Shown here: positions 24,490-36,271 of the stretch, one piece after another
Layout of the letters: every line of letters begins with the position of its first letter
Position numbering within the stretch: the first letter of the stretch is position 1
Source of the DNA: Datisca glomerata
Lineage: Eukaryota; Streptophyta; Magnoliopsida; Cucurbitales; Datiscaceae
NCBI GenBank assembly: GCA_003255025.1
Contig: QANY01002976.1
Coordinates: 558,001-622,000, forward strand
DNA length: 64,000 nucleotides
Reading direction: 5' to 3'
The notes under the pieces: model-generated
Database searches by the model: none
Told to the model about the DNA's origin: nothing
The model's input: only the letters and a program-made list of their open reading frames with translations
Program-made: the position numbers and the translations under genes

Positions 24490-24803
24490 ATCCCTACAAT
24501 TGGTGGATGGAGAATCACTAGAAGGTATTCCTCTCTATAAGAGTATTATTGGAGCTATATACTACTTGTCATTAGACTTTAAATGTATTTCATACTAAAT
24601 AAGCTAAAGCTACGATATTCCATTCTCGATCCAAGCATAGTGAAAGTTTTATTTCACTATAAAAGATCATAAACAAAAGGCTTCAAGTTTGCTTATGTGC
24701 CATTGATCAAATAATTGATGTTCTTACTAAAAGCATTGTCCATTACATGTGTCTAGTCTATCTCAAGCTCACTATCATGCCATCATATTTTCCCTTGAGG
24801 AGA
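24490..24803 (+). pseudogene. Copia pol C-terminal remnant with internal deletion
   Basis: Plus-strand frames spell LVDGESLEGIPLYKSIIGAIYYLSL, the link between reverse transcriptase and RNase H in copia. They then jump directly to FHSRSKHSES, INKRLQVCLCAIDQIIDVLTKSI and a final FPLRR, the C-terminal end of RNase H. The middle of RNase H is missing at about 24595. A polypurine stretch (CTTGAGGAGA, 24794-24803) leads to an LTR-like start TGTTAGACAG at 24804. Confidence 0.7.
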
Positions 24804-25054
24804 TGTTAGACAGATACAAATCAACCAGTTCTGAATCAAATGTTTTAGAAAGCAAGCAGACAAGTTCTATAGAAGCATTTAATTAAGCTAATTAGTTATA
24901 AAGTTCTTGATTGATAATTTAATTTTCCAGTTGGCTGATGTGATTCTATATAAAACACATAATTGTAACAAAGCCCACAACTTAAAGTATTTAAAAAAAG
25001 TCTACTTATCACAAAAATTAGAGTTAGGGTGAGCCCCATTCTCTCTAGATAACA
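24804..25054 (+). repeat. Probable 3' LTR start of the copia remnant
   Basis: It starts with TG directly after the polypurine tract and holds a TATA-like box (TCTATATAAAACAC near 24946). No second copy lies in the window, so the LTR end is not fixed. Confidence 0.45.
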
Positions 25055-25365
25055 TAAGATTGCTAAGAAGCATGGATACTGGCATGCGACATAGCTACGA
25101 CATGATACTGACACGTCATTTTTTAAAAGTATGTGTATATATAATGATATTTTCAAAAATGTGTCTGAAAAGTGTCGACACGTTCCAAGAACATGACATG
25201 ATGTGTCTGACACGTGTTCGAAAATGAAAAAATAAAATTAAGAAATCACACACGATTTTAGTGTGTTGGACACGTTTCAGAGCATGTCAAATGCATATTG
25301 GTGTGTGACACGTATCTAACACTGATACTCTTAATAAATAGGAGTGATAGTGCTTCTTGGCTAGA
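25055..25365. repeat. MITE-like repeat rich in GACACG motifs
   Basis: The ends are inverted: GCTAAGAAGCATGGATACT on the left and the complement of AGTGATAGTGCTTCTTGGC on the right. The interior repeats GACACG and CGTGTC variants on both strands (near 25106, 25178, 25210, 25270, 25308). This looks like a short non-autonomous DNA transposon, but a clean target-site duplication is not visible. Confidence 0.4.
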
Positions 25366-25509
25366 ATGTATTCCTAGCAATGTTATACAAACGTCATAGT
25401 TTCTCACTAATCATTCTAACAATACAAAGCAAAATGGTATAACTTTCTCTAGTTTGACCATAAAAAATTCTTACATTCCTTTCAATCCAAACTGTGTGGA
25501 AATAAAGCA

Positions 25510-26485
25510 AGTAAAACACTGCAGAACGGTGAAGTGAATCCAGAGTACAACTCATGGATAAGAAAGATCAGTTATTACTAAGCTGGATGTGATCTTCGAT
25601 GTCTGAAGGAGTACTAGAAACAATAACTCAACATAATACCTCTGTTGAAGTATGGAATCCTTTGAAAATGAACTTTGCTAATCAATTAAAAGCAAGGATG
25701 ATGCAACCCAGAAACTCACTACAAACTTGCAAGAAAGGCAATAATTCAATATCAGATTACTGTGACCAAAAGAGGCACTTTACAGACAACCTTGGAGTAG
25801 CAGGTCAAGTAATTGGAGATCAAAAACTAATCATGTACATTGTGAATGGATTAGGACCAGAATTTGATTCTATTTTGGTAAGCATTACCTCAAGAACTGA
25901 AAACCTAGTTATGGAAGAAGTGCAGTCTTTACTAATGTGTCATGAAAGTAGAATAGAAAAACAACTTGCTAGAAATAAAATTATAATGAAAATGTGTGCA
26001 AATATGGTAACCCACACTGGCAACAAGAGGTTCAATGGTGGAAACTAGATTTTTTTGCCATGGTCAGTTTCCTGGAAGGAATTATGGAAGAGGCTCAAAT
26101 TCTGTTTTCAAACAATCAAGGAGGTCATTTTAATGGCAGAAGAGGAGGCTGAGGTGATCGAGGCAATAGAGTAATTTATCAAGTCGGTAACAAGGTAGGT
26201 CATACAACAATAGTGTTCTGCTATAGGTTTGAGAGTAACTTTCAAGGTGGACAATCTTCGCAGGAAAACTATAATGGTAATGGAAACTTTGGAGGAGGAT
26301 TTAGTAACAATAATAATGGGAGTCACAATGCTTCAGGTTCCTCTTTCCCAGCAGCATATACGGCCTCATCCTCTGCATATGTTGTATCTCTTGAGTCTGT
26401 TTGTGACTTGGCTTGGTATGCAGACAATGTTGCAACCAACCATGTCACTTCAGATTTAAGCAATCTCAGCCTTGCTCAAGATTAA
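25510..26485 (+). pseudogene. Copia gag and protease start
   Basis: Copia gag of the same type as at 683-1440 and 38895: NPEYNSWIRKDQLLLSW, SEGVLETITQHNTS, LKARMMQPRNSLQTCKKG, MYIVNGLGPEFDSI. A Gly/Asn-rich tail follows, with a zinc-knuckle remnant (YQVGNKVGHTTIVFCYRF) that has lost cysteines. The protease segment is DLAWYADNVATNHVT (about 26405), where the catalytic DTG has become DNV. Stops at 25591, 26046 and elsewhere break it. The first part of gag is missing and no 5' LTR could be placed. Confidence 0.82.
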
Positions 26486-29427
26486 TATGGACTTGAGAGA
26501 CTTGCAGTAGGAAATGATAAAACTCTTCTCATTTCTCATATTGGTTCAACCCTCCTTCATTCTAAAAATCAACCCTTAAAACTGAAATCTTTGTTACGTG
26601 TACCAAAAATTAAGAAAAACAAAATTAACTCAAAATAATGATGTATTTATTGAGTTTCATTCTAATGTTTGCAATGTGAAGGACAAAACTTAGGGAACTC
26701 TACTGCTCAAAGGGATACTTAAGGTTAGCTTATACTTGTTGATCTACCCAAATGCAAAGGAATATTCTATTCTAAGCTATTGTGTTCAATTTATTTTATT
26801 GGTTTCAAATAGATTACTTGCTAGTACCTATTTTAATTCAATAAGACCATTTTCTAAAGTGGCTCATGCGAGTACTTGTAATTCTAACACTTGTACTATT
26901 GATGCATTGATGTCAATGCAATCAAATTTACTTATTTTGATAATTCTTCCCTTTCAAACTCTATCTGTCAATCTACTTCTCTTAGCAATAGTCCCTTACT
27001 AAAGCATAAAAATGAATCAAAGCTAACTGCACTAAGCATTAATCCTGATAATGATGTGGATATATGGCATAAGAGGTTAGATCACCCCTGCAACAAAAGT
27101 TTTAAGCAAAGTTTTACATTCTAATCATGTCAAACTCATAAACTCAATATCTAATTTCTTTTTTGCATGCCAAAAAGTCAAAAACCATATTCTGCCTTTT
27201 CCCACTTCCCAATCTATTACTGAACAACCTTTAGAACTTATCCATACGGACTTATGGGCTCGAGCTTCTTTTCTCACCAATGAAGGATATAGATATTATA
27301 TTTGTTTTCTTGATGATTTCACCAAATATACTTGGATTTACCCCTTGAAGCTTAAATCTGAAGCTTTTGCAACCTTTATCATTTTTAAAACCTTTGTTGA
27401 GAAACAGTTTATCAGGTCCATTAAAGCACTCCAATCTAATTAGGATGGAGAATTCATGCCTTTTCTCAAATTTCTTCAATCACACGGGATTCATTTTGGG
27501 CACCCTTGGCCACATGTTCATCAGCAAAATGGCAAGGTTGAACGTAAGCACAAGCATATAGTAGAGGTAGGCTTGAAACTTCATGAACAAGCAACAATGT
27601 ATCTAACCTTTTGGTGGGAAGCATTCCAAACCTCCACCTACCTCATAAACAGACTCCTAACCCCTACCTTAGACTATTACTCACCATATCAGAAATTGTT
27701 TCACAAAATCCAGATTACAAAGCTTTGAAAATATTTGGGTGTGCATGTTTTCCTCACCCCATACATTATAACACTCATAAAGTTAGCTTTCATTCAGATT
27801 TATGCTTATTTTTAGGCTACTCTCCTAATCATTAAGGGTATAGATGTTTACGTCCATCAGGGAGAATTTACATCAACAGAATTGTAGTTTTTCATGAAAC
27901 CTTATTTTCATATTTGACATATTTTGCTCAAAACTCAAGTCCAACTCCTGTTACATCTTCTTTTCCATCTAATACATGTGTTATAACTTCCTATTTACCA
28001 TTTCACAGATTAAATAACATAGCTACATCACCGACCAACAGTTAGTCATTTGTAGGAATTCTTGCAGCAGGGTCCCTATCTTCATCCATATCACACCAAA
28101 TTGAGAGTGACACTCCTCACTCTACATCAGAATCCATGAGGAATCATACCACTAATCAAGTTATTTCTAATCTCCCTTCCATTGTTGATTCACTTGTTGT
28201 TGATCTTAATAACCCATAACTTATACAGTCCACTCAACTTGTTATTCCTACTCACCCAATGACAACTAGATCTAAGAATGGGATAGTCAAACCAAAAGCT
28301 TATATCACCACCAAACATCCACCACCACCCTCTAATATACCACATGAACCTACCACTGTCAAATAGGCTCTTCTAAGTTCATGTTGGCAGAAAAAAAAAT
28401 GTTTGATGAGTGCACTACAGTGACTAAAAATAACACATGGGATCTAGTTCCTTCTCAACTGACATGTCTCTAGTGGGTAATAAATGGGTGTTCAAGGTTA
28501 AATTGAATCTTAATGGAACTGTTGAGAGGTATAAGGCAAGATTAGTGGCTAAGAGATTTCACCAAACCCTAGGAATTGATTTCAAAGAAACTTATAGCCT
28601 TGTGGTAAAGCCTTCAACTATTGGAGTTTTTCTCCACTTAGCTATTTCATTTGGTTGGAAAATTAAGCAGCTTGTTGTTAACAATGCGTTTCTGAATGGA
28701 GTTATTCTTGAATCTATTTATATGACACAACCAGAAGGCTTTGTAGACAAGTCAAGATCTTCTCATGTTTGTAAGCTAAACAAATCTTATATGGCTTAAA
28801 CAAGCCCTAAAGCTTGGTATGAAAAGTTGAAAACAGCCTTATTACAGTAGGGTTTTAGAAATGTCAAGTCTGACACATCCTTATTCATTTACAAATTGCA
28901 CAACACGATTTTTATCTTTTAGTGTATGTTGATGATATTGTGATTACTAGTAACTCAACCTCTGTTATTCAGTAAGTTGTTCATGATTTAATAAGTCTTT
29001 TTTCCCTTAAATACCTAGGTTCTTTGCACTACTTTCTCGGTATATAAGTTTGTATAACCAACAACGGACTATACTTGTCTCAAGCTAAATACATAACATA
29101 TATCCTTAAGAAGACTAAGATAAAAGGAGCCGAAATTGCACCTTCTCCTACAAGTGCATCTCTACAAATAAAAGCTGGTGGAGAACCATTGAAAAATGTG
29201 ACTCTTTTTAGAAGCACTATAGGTGCATTGCAATATATGGCCATTACAATACCAGATATTGGGTTTATAGTTAATAAGCTTAGGCAATACTTGCATCAAC
29301 CCTCTGTTACACATTGGCAGGCTTGTAAAATAATCCTCAGATACTTAAAGGGTACTTATCAGGAAGGACTTCACATTACACCTTCTAAACATCTCAATCT
29401 TCAAGCAACATGCTGATTGGGTAGGCA
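26486..29427 (+). pseudogene. Copia pol (integrase, RT, part of RNase H)
   Basis: In order: DIWHKRLDHP (gag-pre-integrase, about 27060) and an integrase core with ELIHTDLWA, EGYRYYICFLDDFTKYTW and NGKVERKHKH (27235-27560). The second catalytic Asp region reads QSN-stop-DGEF. Then LFLGYSPNH (about 27815) and a reverse transcriptase with NKWVFKVKLN, ERYKARLVAKRFHQ and VYVDDIVITSNS (YVDD at 28925-28936). Next is YMAITIPDIGFIVNKLRQY with the start of RNase H. The frame shifts and stops repeatedly. RNase H is split at 29428 by a hAT element and continues at 30664. Confidence 0.86.
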
Positions 29428-29435
29428 ACCTAGAG
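29428..29435. repeat. Target-site duplication ACCTAGAG (left)
   Basis: The same eight bases occur at 30664-30671 on the far side of the hAT element. Eight-base duplications are typical of the hAT superfamily. Confidence 0.85.
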
Positions 29436-30663
29436 CAATGTTGTTAAACTCGCGATTCAGATCGTAGGATCGTACGATCCTAAGATCTCATAAATCTAAA
29501 TGATATGGATCGTGTATAAACTCACAATCTTGTAGGATCGGATCAGGATCAATACGATCGTGATCCGAGTCCAATCCTACATGATCTTAACATATTCTAT
29601 TTTTGGGCTTTTTATTTGTTTAATTGCATGTTGTCAAAGGCTGGCATTAAAAAAGCCGAATCTTCTAAGCCCCATTCGGTCTAATTTTGTGGACATTTGG
29701 TCGGTAATCCTTCCTTCTTTTAAGCCTTCTCTTCGTCGAATTTTGCTGCCCTAAGAGTCTAAGAAGAAATGGTCGACAACTCAACCTTCTTCTAAGCCCT
29801 CTCTTCGTTTAATTTTTCTGCCATAAGAGTCTAGGAAGAAGTGTTCGACAATCCTTCCTCCTTCTAAGTTGAAGTGTTCGTTCAATCCGTCTACTGCCTC
29901 TGTTTTTACATATCTGCGCCCGCCTCTACCAGTACCGTCTACTGCTCTACTCCTTGGTGAGTTGAGTTCGGTCTCTCTACACTCAGTACTCAACTCATTG
30001 CCTCTGTTTTTCTCTCATATTCCAGATCTGAGTAATCATGAACTTTCTGCTACTCTATTTCATATTAGAACCCTAACGTCTTTAGCGAAGCCTCTCTCTC
30101 GTTCATGCATCGATCTTCGTGGGGCTTGTCCAGGTAAGAAAATTAGAAAATTTCTAGTAATATAAGTCAATATTATGATTGAAACTCGTTCAAGCATCGT
30201 TGTTGTTGTTTGATATTTTCGGGTAAGGCCAGGGTTTGGTTGAAACTCAGAAATGGAGTTGTGGTATTTGTAATTTTAGAAATTGAGCTACGGCATTATT
30301 AAATGAGTATTGGATCACAAGCATTCTGAATTTTTCTGGTTTATCCTTGTATATATGGTTGAATTTTTCTGGTGTATCGTTGTATATATGGTTGAATTTT
30401 TTTGGTTTCAATGACTGTTTCTGCCTTTTTATTTCTGATGAATTTTTCTAGTTTCTGGTTTCTGGTGTATACAAGTCAGTATTATGATTTATGAGTGGGA
30501 TTTGTGTTTTACATTTGTGATGAAACTTGTTTTTACGTTGATTTTAGTTAGAAATAGTTGTCAATTTGTTTTTTAAAGGATCTTAGCCTTTTTAATATTA
30601 TAATTATTAATATACATAGTAGGATCTACCGTCCTCGCTTCTCCACCGATCTTGACAACCTTG
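29436..30663. mobile_element. Non-autonomous hAT element in copia RNase H
   Basis: The 1228-base insertion has imperfect inverted ends, CAATGTTGTTAAACTCG on the left and CAAGGTTGTCAAGATCG as the complement of the right end, flanked by ACCTAGAG on both sides. Left-end DNA (29455-29580) is dense in GATCC, CGATC and GGATC motifs, like the subterminal repeats that hAT transposases bind. Inside is a tandem pair of about 76-bp units (about 29719-29870) and a GGTAAG splice-donor-like site at 30133. No transposase domain is seen, so it would depend on another element. Removing it rejoins the copia RNase H reading (DWVGNL and [10 protein letters not shown]). Confidence 0.85.
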
Positions 30664-31073
30664 ACCTAGAGGACAGAAAATCAATTGGTGCTTACCTCAT
30701 ATTCCTTGGCAATAATCCGGTATCTTGGTCTTCAAAGAAGCAGAATGTAGTGTCCAGATCTAGTACTGAAAGTGAGTACAGATCAATGGCCAATGCTGCA
30801 GCAAAATGATCTTGGTTTTTGAAGTCTGTTTAGTGAACTTCATTTTCCTCTTACTACTACTTCTATTCTCTGAGTTGATAATGTTAGTGCATCATCTCTA
30901 GCTTTTAACCCTGTGATGCATGCCAGAACTAAGGAGAGAACTTGACATTAGATTTATACCTACCATTGAAGATTGAACAGTTTGGTGCCATTCTTACAAA
31001 AGTTCTTTCCTCTCCTAGATTTACTTAAAGTCCAAGCTCAAGGTGGAATCATCCCCCTTTCACTTGAAGGAGG
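30664..31073 (+). pseudogene. Copia RNase H, 3' part
   Basis: Continues RNase H from 29427: [36 protein letters not shown], then DNVSASSLAFNPVMHARTKE and the C-terminal ILTKVLSSPRF across stops and shifts. The end leads to a purine run (TTGAAGGAGGA, 31062-31072), the likely polypurine tract. ACCTAGAG at 30664-30671 is the right copy of the hAT target duplication. Confidence 0.83.
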
Positions 31074-31325
31074 ATGATAAGCTATTGCCATGTCAGCAAT
31101 CTACACATTGCATAAGTAAGCAATTTGTGCAGTGTGCCTCCATCAATCTGAGCAAAAGTAAGCAACGGCTACTTCAGCAACTTAATGTCACTCCTCACAA
31201 GCCTAAAGACCTCGAAGCTTTGGTTTGTTAGAAAGTTGTTATTGTACAGTCATTTCTTGATTCGAGGTTATACTAAACTCTTCAGCCCCAAGAACTAGTT
31301 AAGACACTAATCATAAGCCCGGCGG
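31074..31325 (+). repeat. Possible 3' LTR start of the copia element
   Basis: The sequence TGATAAGCTATTGCC follows the polypurine run directly and could be the LTR start. No second copy is in the window, so its end cannot be fixed. Confidence 0.35.
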
Positions 31326-31577
31326 TCAAATCATATCACATTTACCAATTAGCTTCCTCATTATCACCTGGGTTACTGAGCATTGAGTAAATGAGTGCTT
31401 CATACTCTCAACAGCACAAAATACATCAAGCAATGTTAATGCTAGGATCCACACAGAGCTTTGTAAGTTGCTCTTAGCTGAAAACATACGACCATTTGAG
31501 GCCACTCTGTAAAACCATAATATGCTTTTTTTAATCGGTGGGGAGGGGCTCAAAACTATGATTTCTTTGAGTTCCAA
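31326..31577 (-). pseudogene. Possible LINE zf-RVT fragment
   Basis: An 83-residue minus-strand frame contains VFCAVESMKHSFTQCSVTQV, which resembles the zinc-binding zf-RVT tail of plant LINE reverse transcriptases (Cys, ES, H, Cys spacing). The neighbouring SVWILALTLLD would fit the preceding part. The match is short and I know of no other support. Confidence 0.35.
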
Positions 31578-31845
31578 GAGAGGCCTTTTGTTAGTAACTT
31601 ACCAATGATAGCTACCATTTTACAAGATAGTACTAATTACCATGTTTTCCCTTGTATTTTTGTAAATAATTTTCAGTTTATACTTCTACTTGCAAAAAAA
31701 TAACAGTATCCCATTGTTCCTTCCAATGGTAAAGTTGCGTAAACCTTGACACATACATCGTAAAAAAGCAAATAAAAAAATGAGTAGAATGAGAAGGTTT
31801 GTGGCAAGTGCAACCGAGTTAGTTACATTCGAAAAGCCAATCTTA

Positions 31846-31851
31846 TTTATT
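31846..31851 (-). terminator. Candidate poly(A) signal of the bHLH gene
   Basis: The minus strand reads AATAAA about 210 bases past the stop codon at 32061-32063. It is the plausible signal for 3' end formation; plants use loose signals, so other AT-rich sites could serve. Confidence 0.4.
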
Positions 31852-32060
31852 AAATTCCATTAAACAGGCTCACAACACAATCATTACAACATCACCATTA
31901 ACTATCAACGTTAAGAATTATGCTAGCTAGAGACAGTCGCACGTGACCTCAAAAAAGAAACTCTTTTGTTTTGGACCAGAGTGAAAAAGATAAGCCAAAT
32001 TGACCGAACACAATCCCACTCCAAACTGACAAGAGTTAAGGTTTGTCTACTTCTTTTTCC

Positions 32061-32150
32061 TTAGATGCTCACAGGGCTCGGTGGATCTACAAGAGTTGCA
32101 ATTGCAGTTTCTATTTTATTCTTCAAATTTTCCTTCTCCTCTTGGTCCGC
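32061..32150 (-). CDS. BHLH35: bHLH gene exon 5
   Basis: 29 codons plus TAA. It reads ADQEEKENLKNKIETAIA, then TLVDPPSPVSI, the usual C-terminal helix and tail of this subgroup, following the acceptor TTATGCAG. It lies 2736 bases from exon 4, so it would be missed by single-frame searches, but phase and protein match both fit. Confidence 0.9.
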   Translation of the reverse strand, partial: ADQEEKENLKNKIETAIATLVDPPSPVSI

Positions 32151-35100
32151 CTGCATAACATCGAAGCATATAGAGAAGTTTAATATCGATTTTTAGAATT
32201 AATCATATCAAATTCGCAACTCTAATATTTTAGGTAAAAAATCATTAAATTTTATCACCACCATCTTAGTATAGTTCTACTCTAGCTGATGATCTAAAAT
32301 ATATGAAAAAAATATTGTTTATTTGGTTATAATATATACTGGGTGCATTGATCATTGAACGTCAAGCAAATAATAAATACTGTGTAATAATTTAAGTGAT
32401 GGCTCTTGAAAAAGCATATTTCAATACTAAATCCAATCTCCCACTATCACAACGTGACAATTAATGTCCTTATTAATTGTCAAACAACTACTACTATTAA
32501 CTGTTATTATTAGCTTTCTAATAAATTTTGTTCCAGGAGAAATATGATCCGAGGCTTTACGGCTTTGTTTGGATTCCAGCGATTCCATGGGATTTTAATT
32601 TTTTTTAATTAAATCAATTCTTTATATTTGGAAACAGTTGAATGATGCAAAAGAATTATAGGTGAAACACCATTTTAAATCCTATTTGTAGCTTAACAAT
32701 TTGCTTGCAAAAAAATAATTAGATTTTAATTTATAAAAGTTCAAAGTTAACCGACTCATAAATGGTTTTTCATTACGATAAATGGTTTTTCATTTTCTTC
32801 TTAAATTTAAATAATAGAATTTCATCTCATTTTAAATTTATATCATCTTAAACAACTCAAAAAGTTTGACCAGGTCTATAAACGTATATATGATCATAAT
32901 GAAGTTTCAACTCTATGTCGTTCGGTCCTTGCAAATTCATCATTCTCCTAAGCTAGAAAAATTGAGTAGATTTAAAATCATCTTATTACATTACCTTCCA
33001 TAGATTTGAAATCATTTAATTCTTGATTACTTCTTGAAATCAATTTACTTCTTGAAATCAATTCATTCCATTTCATTTACTTCCATGTAATTCTCCACTC
33101 ATCACTAATGTACCTATATGGCGCAATCCATCCATATTTTAGTGGCACAAATTTGACCTCAAGCCCACATTCCTATTATTTACAATGGGAAAAGACTTTT
33201 CCACCTTAGGAAGCCATTATTTTTTATCGCTTAATTATATTTTATTTGCTCCAAGTAATGGACAACTTTTTTAAGCCTAAAAAGTATTCAACCTCCTCTT
33301 CATTAGTTGATTCCTAATTCAATTTAAAAATCAGTTGACATTAATTATAGTAGCTTCAATATTTTTAACAACAAAAACAGGTTAAAAGAAAAGGTCATTA
33401 CAATATTCCTGAGTCTTTAAAATTTAAGTCTTTAAAACTTGAGTTTGAGAAATTTTATGTACTCAAGTTTTCTTTTTGACAAGGAAAAAAGGGTAATGTT
33501 TTTTATAAGAAAACCTCTTCTTCTTTTTTACGTGAAATGAATATTAGAACATGTTAACAACATTAACCGACATGGAACATTATAAATACCCATCACCTTT
33601 CTCTACACGTCTATATCAAGAACAAAACTAAAAAATATTTAATAATATGAGGAATAAGACGTGTATATATATACACACACATACGTGTGTCAATGAGTGA
33701 CTTAAAAGGAGATGCCATTAGCTAACTTTAGAGACCGAATATCTCCATTTGACAGGAAATATGACAACCAATTTTACTGTCATTTTCGTTAAATAGAATA
33801 TGTTATCTAATGGATCATCCAAAAAGAAAGAAAAGTTTTGGAAAAGAAGCAATTAGCCCTTCCTATTTAATCTGAAAAATGGAATGAAAAGGAAAAAGGA
33901 AAAGATTCTCCGGAAAGAATATGGATGGTTTAATTAAAAGTGTAGAAATAATAGGGTCACTTTTGTCGTCTTTTGTTTAGATATTGGTATAATTTTTTAT
34001 TTTTTTTATTTTGAGACCACATATTGGTCTCAATCTTACCCTCTTTCTCGGTTTTTTCAGATTAGGCAGTATTCCCCATAAATCAATAATGGTATTGTCC
34101 ACATAAATTAAAGTGGTCCTTCAGGTTGTGGGTTTCACATTTCCTTCAAGCTTCTTCCTTTGTTGTTGAAGTAATTTTACACTAATAAAATAATTATTAA
34201 GTGATCAAATTATGTAAAATTAATTTAGTACATCATTTACGTATTAGAGTCATAAAACAGTAAGTTATAAATGATCACTTGGTCATTTAATGAAACTTAA
34301 TCAATTATTTAGTGATCCTAAAATTATTTTATTTTTAATTAAATTACATGTTTTGTTTTCTTCATATGGATAAACGTTTAATTTTATAATTACAAGGAAA
34401 AATTTAAAAATATTCATACATGTTTAGTATGTCAACTCAAAAATACTAGATTTTTCTAATGTGGAGGGAACATACAGGAATACAGAATTATGCATGCATT
34501 TACACATGTTTAAAATGATCTAAATTTGTAAAGCTGATTATCAACTCTTTTTTGTCTATAAAATTATACTTCTTTTTTCAATTTTTAGTAGTAATTGAAA
34601 CTAAGAATGTATTAAACTAATGGGGTTGTAGACCTTTAAATTTTCTTCCTAATAATTGAAACAGTAAGTACGAAAGTCTCAAAATGTAAACTCAAGCAAA
34701 TCGTTTCAGTAACAATATATTATGATTATTAAAGAAAAAGTTTATATTTTATGTCAACTCATCTTATATAATGTACTGTTGTACTTCAAAATAACGTCAA
34801 TATTATTTAGGTATGGTATAAAGTATGTGAATTACGTTTCATTGGGAGTTGATTAGGAAAAAAAAGGTAGTCAAAAGAGAACTGACCTCAAGGAAGACTG
34901 TCTTCAAAAGTCTGCCTGAGATAGCAGTGATATTAGCAGTAATTACTTTAAGCTTCAAAGATTCAACGACTTGACACAACTTCACCATTGTGTCTCTTCT
35001 TTTATTGCACGTCAAGCTCACTATCACTGTCTTCTCTCCCATACATGTTACATTAAGCTGCAATAATTGTTATTTATTAATAATTCATTTAATTTACTAA

Positions 35101-36227
35101 ATTATTAATATATTGTAATTTACTAAATTATTAATATATTTTAATTTACTAAAATGTACTCTCTAGTTTTACGTTGCCATGTTTAATAAAATTTTCTTTC
35201 CAAAATTCTCCACTGGCATTTTTCTTAAAGATTCATATAATTTTATACTCTTAATTTTATAAGTTTATAAATTATAATGTGTAGATCATCGTTTGAGAAT
35301 AAATCTAAAGCATTTTCTAGTTTCTTTTTTACCTAAATATTTTAAAATTGTTGGATGAGATGAAGATGAGAAGGGCATTTTTATCATTTTATATAAAGTC
35401 ACTAATGTGCATAATTATCGAAACTAAAAAAGAACTGTCCGTTTACAAACTAGTGTAAGATAGAGACAAAGTTTAGAAACAGAGAGAAACTCACATCAAG
35501 GACTTCAAGAGGAGAAATGGGTGAATCCCCAGAATCAGAAAACAACTGATCATCCGTTTTCTTTTTCTTTGACTTTAAAAAGAATGGTAGCTGATCATGC
35601 TCCTCAAGCTGGTCATCACCAACAACATTTTTATTATTTAATTTCCCTGACTCAAGCTCCATGATCTCTCCATGAATTCTCTTTTCTTGATCATGTAACT
35701 CTTGTATATAATTAATAGCATCTTTGATTATAGAAGCCTTATCCATCTACATCCAATTTAAAAGAATTAATTAGTCAAACAAACATAATAAAAAAATTAG
35801 TTAACTATAAATTTAATCAACTGATTCCATGCCTATAAATTTGGATCACCACAATTAAAGTAATCTGATTAATAAGTAATTGATGTCATTAAGTAACTAA
35901 ATGCCAGCAGCTTAATGAATTAATGATAACATGTGCATATGATTAGAACAAGCTGCTAATTAGTTTTAAGGTGACTACACACCTTGCTAATGTTAGGAAC
36001 AACAGCTCTAAGTGCTAAGAGCCGGTCATTGAGCTTCTTCCTCCTATTTCTCTCTGAGACTATATTCTTTGAGGCTGCTGGTGACGTGGGGGCTCCGTCC
36101 GGTGAGCTAGAGTCGTCATAGTACCCATTATAAAACGCCTCGTCCGATCCCCAGCTGCCATAACCACCACAAATTCTGTCAAAATATAGAGCATTATTTG
36201 TTTAGTCATGTACTGTGTTAGATGAAA

Positions 36228-36271
<44 letters not shown>

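Noticed and set aside
29781..30165. Possible host gene exon (plus frame 29869-30165) in the insertion at 29.4-30.7 kb
   Set aside because: No domain is recognised, and the whole segment is bounded by hAT ends and an 8-bp duplication, so it is part of the transposon.
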